NCBI GenBank assembly: GCA_021769625.1
Contig: JAETSN010000006.1
Coordinates: 19,527 to 83,526, forward strand
Length of the DNA stretch: 64,000 bases
DNA from: [Clostridium] symbiosum
Lineage (GTDB): Bacteria; Bacillota; Clostridia; Lachnospirales; Lachnospiraceae
Direction: 5' to 3'
In this document: piece by piece, positions 59,805 to 64,000 of the stretch
Layout of the letters: each line of letters opens with the position of its first letter
Position numbering within the stretch: position 1 is the stretch's first letter
Made by a program: the position numbers and the translations under genes
Notes under the pieces: model-generated
The model's input: only the letters and a program-made list of their open reading frames with translations
What the model was told of the DNA's origin: nothing
Databases searched by the model: none

Positions 59805-60683
59805 ATGCATTTTAATGTAAAAGAGGATATCATTCAACTCACATCAAAGTGGGAGGGGGAGAGACTGCCGGACGGAAGACCGAAAGTTTCCGACGAGGAT
59901 CTGGCAGAACTGAGAAAACTGACGCTGGAGGAGATATGGGCGCCGCTGTACAACGCCGGTTATCTGAATCAGTTTGAGGAAAAACTGTACCGGCTTCACG
60001 ATGACAGAAAACTGGTGGGACGGGCGGTGACTGCTTCGTTTCTGCCGGCGAGGCCGGATCTGGAAGAGACGGTAAAAGCGATCGGCGCAGAGGAGGGCCG
60101 GAAAGGAACCTGTAACCAGTGGGTGATTGATTCACTGGTGGAAGGCGATGTTGTTGTTGCTGACATGTATGATAAGATATACGAGGGAACCTTTGTTGGC
60201 GGAAATCTGTCAACAGCTATCAAAAACAGGACGAAGACGGGCGGCGCTGTGGTCTGGGGCGGTATCCGGGATCTCGAGCAGATAGAGGGCATAGACGGCC
60301 TGCAGATTTATTACAGGGGAGTTGACCCTACGCCGATCAAGAATTTTGTGATGAACGGATTCAACACACCGGTGAAGATCGGATGCGCCGTGTGCCTTCC
60401 CGGGGATGTGGTGTTTGGCTACGGCGGCGGAGTAATCTTTATTCCAAGCTATCTGGTGAAGGATGTGATCGAGGCGGCAAAAAAATCCCATGTGAAGGAT
60501 CTGTTTGGATTTGATATGATTAAAAAGGGCGTTTATACGACAGCCGAGGTGGATATAGACGTGTGGCCTACAGATATGATGGATAAGCTGGTAGAGTTTA
60601 TTAAGACTGACGAGCGGGCGGAAGAGTTTAGAAGCCTTGACTGGACGGTGGAATATCAGAAGGCAAAAGAAGAGGGGAAATAA
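59805..60683 (+). CDS. RraA-like aldolase/decarboxylase family protein
   Basis: A 292-residue protein whose core is the RraA/HMG-aldolase fold (LVGRAVTASFLPARPD, GDVVVADMYDKIYEGTFVGGNL, quoted in part, and VVWGGIRDLEQI with the Arg-Asp pair that binds metal and pyruvate enolate in the class II pyruvate aldolases). N- and C-terminal extensions make it longer than RraA (about 160 residues). Next to the dehydratase, cleavage of a 2-keto-3-deoxy sugar acid to pyruvate plus an aldehyde is the natural proposal. It is the last gene of the operon. Confidence 0.82.
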   Translation: MHFNVKEDIIQLTSKWEGERLPDGRPKVSDEDLAELRKLTLEEIWAPLYNAGYLNQFEEKLYRLHDDRKLVGRAVTASFLPARPDLEETVKAIGAEEGRKGTCNQWVIDSLVEGDVVVADMYDKIYEGTFVGGNLSTAIKNRTKTGGAVVWGGIRDLEQIEGIDGLQIYYRGVDPTPIKNFVMNGFNTPVKIGCAVCLPGDVVFGYGGGVIFIPSYLVKDVIEAAKKSHVKDLFGFDMIKKGVYTTAEVDIDVWPTDMMDKLVEFIKTDERAEEFRSLDWTVEYQKAKEEGK

Positions 60684-60692
60684 AGATTTTAG

Positions 60693-60717
60693 AGAGTCCG
60701 GTTCGCCGGACTCTTTG
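60693..60717 (+). terminator. Terminator of the sugar-acid operon
   Basis: AGAGTCCG/CGGACTCT stem with a GTTCGC loop followed by TTTGTT, nine bases after the aldolase stop. Confidence 0.85.
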
Positions 60718-60777
60718 TTATGATATGAGTAATTTCGTGCTTTGAGTGAAAGCACCTCTTATCCGTATTGCCGAATA

Positions 60778-61371
60778 TCACTGCGGAAACGTAATGCCCC
60801 GCCCGGTATTCGGGAAGATCAGCGCGGTGACACAGTCTAAAATAAACAGAAGAAGCAGTATGAAATTGATCGCGCATCTGGCTCTTTCCGGCATACGGAA
60901 CCAGAATTTTCTGAAAAATACGGACAGCAGGCAGATCCAGAGAACGCCGGCTGCGCCGAAACTCAGGGCGGACATAAGGCAGATGTAGCCGTGATAATTG
61001 AAAAGATAACCGTTGTAATCCCAATAGCGCAGTTCCCAGAAATAGTCGAGTATCCAGCCGATCACTAATTCCAGAGAAGTTCCGATCAGAAGGGAATATA
61101 AAAATACTTTTGCCGGATGGCGCTTTAGTTTGGAAAGCAGGAGATACATTAAAACGGCCCCGGTGCCGTAGATGGGAAGCCAGGGACCGTAGAAAAAGCC
61201 GCGGTTCCGGAAGCGGCCTTCTTTGATAAAGAAGATCAGGACTTCCCACAGAAAGCCGCCGAGGGATGCGGTGAAGAAATAGAAGGTCAGCAGGGAGAGG
61301 TATTCCTTCGGGGCGAGATGGCCGGGAGCAGGTATATTTTTTTGTTTTGTTTGAGAAGTCGGTTTTATCAT
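60778..61371 (-). CDS. CmpB-family (PF06541-like) integral membrane protein
   Basis: A 197-residue protein with about five or six membrane spans. The family pattern is visible in FTASLGGFLWEVLIFFIKEG, RGFFYGPWLPIYGTGAVLMY, LLIGTSLELVIGWILDYFWE and LRYWDYNGYLFNYHGYICLM. Members are annotated as putative ABC transporter permeases, but no ATPase partner is near and the function is unproven. It converges with the aldolase operon and is divergent from guaA. Confidence 0.85.
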   Translation of the reverse strand: MIKPTSQTKQKNIPAPGHLAPKEYLSLLTFYFFTASLGGFLWEVLIFFIKEGRFRNRGFFYGPWLPIYGTGAVLMYLLLSKLKRHPAKVFLYSLLIGTSLELVIGWILDYFWELRYWDYNGYLFNYHGYICLMSALSFGAAGVLWICLLSVFFRKFWFRMPERARCAINFILLLLFILDCVTALIFPNTGRGITFPQ

Positions 61372-61477
61372 AAGGATAGTGTGCCCGGATCGGAGAAATT
61401 TATTTTGGGTTGGTTAAAGGCGGACGGCAGAGAATTCGGGAGATGAGGGGTTTGGAAAAAGAAAATGAAAAGGTAAA

Positions 61478-61506
61478 TAGACAAACAGGGATATTCAGGT
61501 TATACT
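61478..61506 (+). promoter_or_regulatory. guaA promoter
   Basis: TAGACA (61478-61483), a 17-base spacer and TATACT (61501-61506), about 60 bases before the guaA ATG. No purine riboswitch was recognised in the short leader. Confidence 0.75.
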
Positions 61507-61566
61507 TATTACATATTTCGGAAGAACCAAAACAAAGGGGATAAAAACAGACAGGGAGGACAGAAG

Positions 61567-63111
61567 ATGCAGCAGCAGGAGATGATCATTGTTCTTGACT
61601 TTGGCGGTCAATACAATCAGTTGATCGCCAGACGGGTCAGGGAGTGCAATGTATATTGTGAAGTACATCCATATAATATGAATCTTGATAAGATCAGGGA
61701 ATTGAGTCCTAAGGGAATCATTCTGACGGGAGGGCCGAACAGCGTATATGCGGAGGGTTCCGCGCTCTGCGAGCCGGAATTTTTTGAGATGGGTATTCCT
61801 GTTTTGGGCATCTGTTATGGCTCCCAGGTGATCGCCCATATGTTGGGCGGCGAGGTCGCTACGGCGCCGGTCAGCGAGTATGGAAAAACGGAAGTGACAA
61901 CGGATACGAAGACCGTTCTGTTTCAGAATGTGTCGGAGAAGACGATCTGCTGGATGAGCCATACGGATTATATTGCAAAAGCGCCGGAAGGATTTTCCGT
62001 TACGGCGCATACGCCGGTATGTCCGGTGGCGGCGATGGAAAACCGTGAGCGGGGGCTTTATGCGGTGCAGTTTCATCCGGAAGTAGTGCATACGGCGGAA
62101 GGAATGAAAATGCTGGAAAACTTTGTGATGAAAGTCTGCGGCTGCAGGGGTGAGTGGCGCATGGATTCGTTTGTGGAGACTTCCATCTTACAGATCAGGG
62201 AAAAAGTCGGGAACGGCAAAGTGCTCTGCGCGCTCTCCGGCGGCGTGGACAGTTCCGTGGCGGCAGTGCTGCTTTCGAAAGCGGTGGGAAAACAGCTCAC
62301 CTGTGTCTTTGTGGATCACGGGCTGCTTCGGAAAAACGAGGGGGACGAGGTCGAGGCGGTATTCGGGCCGGAAGGACCCTATGACCTGAATTTTATCCGT
62401 GTCAATGCGCAAGAGAGGTTTTATGAAAAGCTGGCGGGAGTCAGCGAGCCGGAGAGCAAGCGGAAGATCATCGGCGAAGAGTTCATCCGTGTGTTTGAGG
62501 AAGAGGCAAAGAAGATAGGCGCAGTGGATTTTCTGGTGCAGGGGACGATCTATCCGGATGTGATAGAGTCCGGGCTTGGGAAGTCAGCGGTGATCAAATC
62601 GCATCACAATGTGGGCGGACTGCCGGATTATGTGGATTTTAAGGAGATCATTGAGCCGTTGCGGCTGTTGTTTAAGGACGAGGTGCGGCGTGCCGGGCTG
62701 GAGCTGGGCATTCCGGAATATCTGGTGTACAGGCAGCCTTTCCCGGGACCGGGACTGGGCATCCGGATCATCGGAGAGGTGACGGCGGAGAAGGTGCGGA
62801 TCGTGCAGGACGCGGACTTTATCTTCCGTGAGGAAATTGCCAAAGCGGGCTGCGATAAAGGGCTGGGACAGTATTTTGCGGCGCTGACCAATATGAGGAG
62901 CGTGGGCGTTATGGGGGATTTCAGGACCTACGATTACGCGGTGGCGCTCAGGGCGGTGAACACCAGTGACTTTATGACAGCGGAGTGCGCGGAGATTCCG
63001 TTTGAGGTGCTGCAGAGGGTGATGAACCGGATCATTAACGAGGTGAAGGGGGTTAATCGGGTAGTATATGACCTGACTAGTAAGCCTCCTGGGACAATAG
63101 AATTCGAATGA
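61567..63111 (+). CDS. guaA: GMP synthase (glutamine-hydrolysing)
   Basis: A 514-residue two-domain enzyme making GMP from XMP, ATP and glutamine. The class I amidotransferase domain has [16 protein letters not shown] (nucleophile Cys83) and FHPEVVHT (His/Glu near 169-171). The ATP pyrophosphatase domain has the P-loop [12 protein letters not shown] (about 221-232), and the C-terminal dimerisation domain ends [22 protein letters not shown] lies before the ATG. A rho-independent terminator follows. Confidence 0.97.
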   Translation: MQQQEMIIVLDFGGQYNQLIARRVRECNVYCEVHPYNMNLDKIRELSPKGIILTGGPNSVYAEGSALCEPEFFEMGIPVLGICYGSQVIAHMLGGEVATAPVSEYGKTEVTTDTKTVLFQNVSEKTICWMSHTDYIAKAPEGFSVTAHTPVCPVAAMENRERGLYAVQFHPEVVHTAEGMKMLENFVMKVCGCRGEWRMDSFVETSILQIREKVGNGKVLCALSGGVDSSVAAVLLSKAVGKQLTCVFVDHGLLRKNEGDEVEAVFGPEGPYDLNFIRVNAQERFYEKLAGVSEPESKRKIIGEEFIRVFEEEAKKIGAVDFLVQGTIYPDVIESGLGKSAVIKSHHNVGGLPDYVDFKEIIEPLRLLFKDEVRRAGLELGIPEYLVYRQPFPGPGLGIRIIGEVTAEKVRIVQDADFIFREEIAKAGCDKGLGQYFAALTNMRSVGVMGDFRTYDYAVALRAVNTSDFMTAECAEIPFEVLQRVMNRIINEVKGVNRVVYDLTSKPPGTIEFE

Positions 63112-63121
63112 CGAAATTTTA

Positions 63122-63161
63122 GACCGGAAAGCGTGTAAAATCAGTATTTTCCGGTCTTTTA
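63122..63161 (+). terminator. guaA terminator
   Basis: GACCGGAAA/TTTCCGGTC stem with an AT-rich 16-17 base loop and TTTT. Confidence 0.85.
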
Positions 63162-63231
63162 AATTTCCGCAAGAGATTGGTGCGAGATGTATGATGATAT
63201 TTTTATATATATTTCCAAATAAAGTATATGG

Positions 63232-63260
63232 TTGAAATTTCTACCAAACTATGATAGTAT
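63232..63260 (+). promoter_or_regulatory. Promoter of the small-toxin mRNA
   Basis: TTGAAA (63232-63237), 17 bases and TAGTAT (63255-63260). The predicted leader (from about 63267) contains CCCTCC at 63294-63299 and again at 63315-63320, able to pair with the AGGAGGG of the toxin ribosome site (63354-63360). Confidence 0.7.
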
Positions 63261-63368
63261 TCTTTTGGGACTACCAGGATGGTAGGCGGTTAGCCCTCCC
63301 CGGAGGGACTGTGACCCTCCGTTTACATAGAAACCTGAAAGGGAATCTGGGAAAGGAGGGCTGAGTGG

Positions 63369-63473
63369 ATGTTGACGATTGAAGGATTGATAGCAGTGAT
63401 CAGCCTCGTGCTGACAGCGTTTGGTCTCGGATATGCCATCGGAAGCAAGGATAATCATAAGACGCAGAAATAG
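63369..63473 (+). CDS. Holin-like type I toxin candidate
   Basis: A 34-residue peptide (MLTIEGLIAVISLVLTAFGL, then GYAIGSKDNHKTQK) with one hydrophobic helix and a charged tail, the layout of the small holin-like toxins of Firmicutes type I toxin-antitoxin pairs. AAGGAGG lies nine bases before the ATG. A convergent promoter on the minus strand would make a short antisense RNA overlapping its 3' end. Location is inferred to be the cell membrane, where such peptides depolarise or damage it when overproduced. Confidence 0.72.
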   Translation: MLTIEGLIAVISLVLTAFGLGYAIGSKDNHKTQK

Positions 63474-63507
63474 CCGCCCCAGCCTCGCAAGCTAAGCGGC
63501 TATTTTT
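63468..63507. terminator. Bidirectional terminator shared by toxin mRNA and antisense RNA
   Basis: AAATAGCCGC (63468-63477) pairs with GCGGCTATTT (63496-63505). A-run and T-run on the two sides allow use from both directions, and the left arm includes the toxin stop codon. Confidence 0.82.
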
Positions 63508-63577
63508 GCTTTACATTGTTGGGCTAACCGTCTATCGGTGGCTCCTGAGGGCGTCTGTTACCAGCAGGCGTCTCTCT
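63470..63577 (-). ncRNA. Candidate antisense RNA antitoxin
   Basis: The minus strand has TTGAAT (complement of 63607-63612), 17 bases and TATCCT (complement of 63584-63589), giving a start about 63577 and an end at the shared terminator, about 105-110 nt. The RNA would be complementary to the 3' part of the toxin transcript. It carries GGTTAGCCC, also found in the toxin leader at 63288-63296 in the sense direction. 63578-63799 otherwise shows no gene. Confidence 0.6.
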
Positions 63578-63774
63578 ATTTAAAGGATAGCACGAAGACG
63601 CAGAAAATTCAAGGAGTTTCTTCTGCCGGTATATTTACAATATTTGTAGCTTGAAAAGGTGTTCCGAAATATAGAAAGCTTTGCGAGAGGGCATGACAGC
63701 GAAAATGACTTAAAATGGGGTGTGGCGGTTGCCATGCTCCGTATTTTATAGTGGCAGATACAGAGAGAAAGTGC

Positions 63775-63780
63775 TATAAT
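63775..63780 (+). promoter_or_regulatory. Probable -10 of the last gene
   Basis: TATAAT lies 20 bases before the ATG at 63800. The matching -35 is weak (TGGCAG at 63752-63757, 17-base spacer). Confidence 0.55.
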
Positions 63781-63799
63781 CGAAAACATGATTTAAGAT

Positions 63800-64000
63800 A
63801 TGGGAGAGGAAACGGCTTTGAAGCATATAAAAGATGCGAAGCCGATCACGGCAAGGCAGTGCATAAAACCGCTACCCATGATCGCAAAAGACAAGCCGGA
63901 GTTAAAAGCCGACATTGTTTCTGCGCTGCAAAAAGCGGATATATCTGTTTATGCTGACAGTATGCAGCCGTTGGTCTATAAGGACCTTCAAAACTCTCTG
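63800..64000 (+). CDS. N-terminus of an unidentified protein (cut by window edge)
   Basis: Sixty-seven codons are open to the end of the window: MGEETALKHIKDAKPITARQ, then CIKPLPMIAKDKPELKADIV and SALQKADISVYADSMQPLVY. An ATG at 63800 and a TTG at 63818 (behind GGGAGAGGAAA) are both possible starts. The frame and promoter make it likely real, but no family could be recognised from this part. Confidence 0.6.
   Translation, partial: MGEETALKHIKDAKPITARQCIKPLPMIAKDKPELKADIVSALQKADISVYADSMQPLVYKDLQNSL

Noticed and set aside
61372..61566. Possible purine riboswitch before guaA
   Set aside because: The leader after the predicted start is about 50 bases, too short, and no three-way-junction consensus was seen.

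Overview
The window reads as one contiguous piece of a mid-GC, low-GC-Gram-positive chromosome, most likely a spore-forming Lachnospiraceae (Clostridium cluster XIVa type). Pointers are a SPOCS/LysM spore protein, SpoIIID, strong AGGAGG Shine-Dalgarno sites with frequent TTG/GTG starts, many RbsB/RhaS-like lipoproteins with Glu/Ala/Pro-rich linkers, YesN/YesM-type two-component genes, and a B12-independent glycyl-radical propanediol microcompartment. The genus cannot be fixed from sequence alone. No rRNA, tRNA, CRISPR array or insertion sequence with a transposase was seen.

Layout. 0-10.3 kb is housekeeping: a spore-coat-type SPOCS protein, ispE, a GntR regulator, murI, a DUF1934 protein, a membrane protein, a trigger-factor-like lipoprotein, asnS and an NlpC/P60 hydrolase. 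10.4-17.9 kb is a LacI-controlled sugar module (binding lipoprotein, ATPase, two permeases, RpiB-like isomerase, GATase-like protein), bracketed by two nearly identical terminators. 18-18.7 kb is a PHP phosphoesterase. 19.0-33.6 kb is a complete bacterial microcompartment (BMC) operon of the aldolase-containing glycyl-radical kind: GRE propanediol dehydratase, activase, PduU-like shell, PduV/EutP GTPase, class II aldolase, DUF336 protein, PduP-like aldehyde dehydrogenase, zinc alcohol dehydrogenase, four BMC-H proteins (one PduK-size), PduL, the EutN-type vertex, PduS/RnfC-like flavo-iron-sulfur protein, PduT-like shell and a DeoR regulator. 33.7-38.9 kb holds a Schlafen-like AlbA_2 regulator, two AraC regulators and a HAD phosphatase. 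39.2-41.9 kb is rhamnulokinase and rhamnose isomerase. 42.2 kb is a DUF1846 gene. 43.7-52.2 kb is a YesN/YesM two-component pair divergent from a rhamnose-type ABC importer. 52.4-53.7 kb is a lipoprotein and spoIIID. 54-60.7 kb is a LacI/MalFG-type importer with an enolase-superfamily dehydratase and an RraA-like aldolase. The right end holds a CmpB-family membrane protein, guaA, a probable type I toxin-antitoxin locus and a truncated gene.

How it works together (inference from families): rhamnose enters through the 47-52 kb importer, is isomerised and phosphorylated by RhaA/RhaB, and rhamnulose-1-phosphate (and perhaps fuculose-1-phosphate) is split by the BMC-targeted aldolase. Lactaldehyde is reduced to 1,2-propanediol, dehydrated by the GRE inside the shell to propionaldehyde, and disproportionated to propanol and propionyl-phosphate.

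The least explained signals are non-coding. One is a dispersed family of ~170-200 bp elements closed by perfect 22-27 bp stems whose sequence differs in every copy while the core is kept (155-324, 8784-8950, 29944-30143, 32602-32777, and a truncated relative at 52262-52314). A second is a smaller family of ~60-nt hairpins with changing outer stems in gaps of the BMC operon. Almost every long intercistronic gap of that operon holds one or more hairpins.
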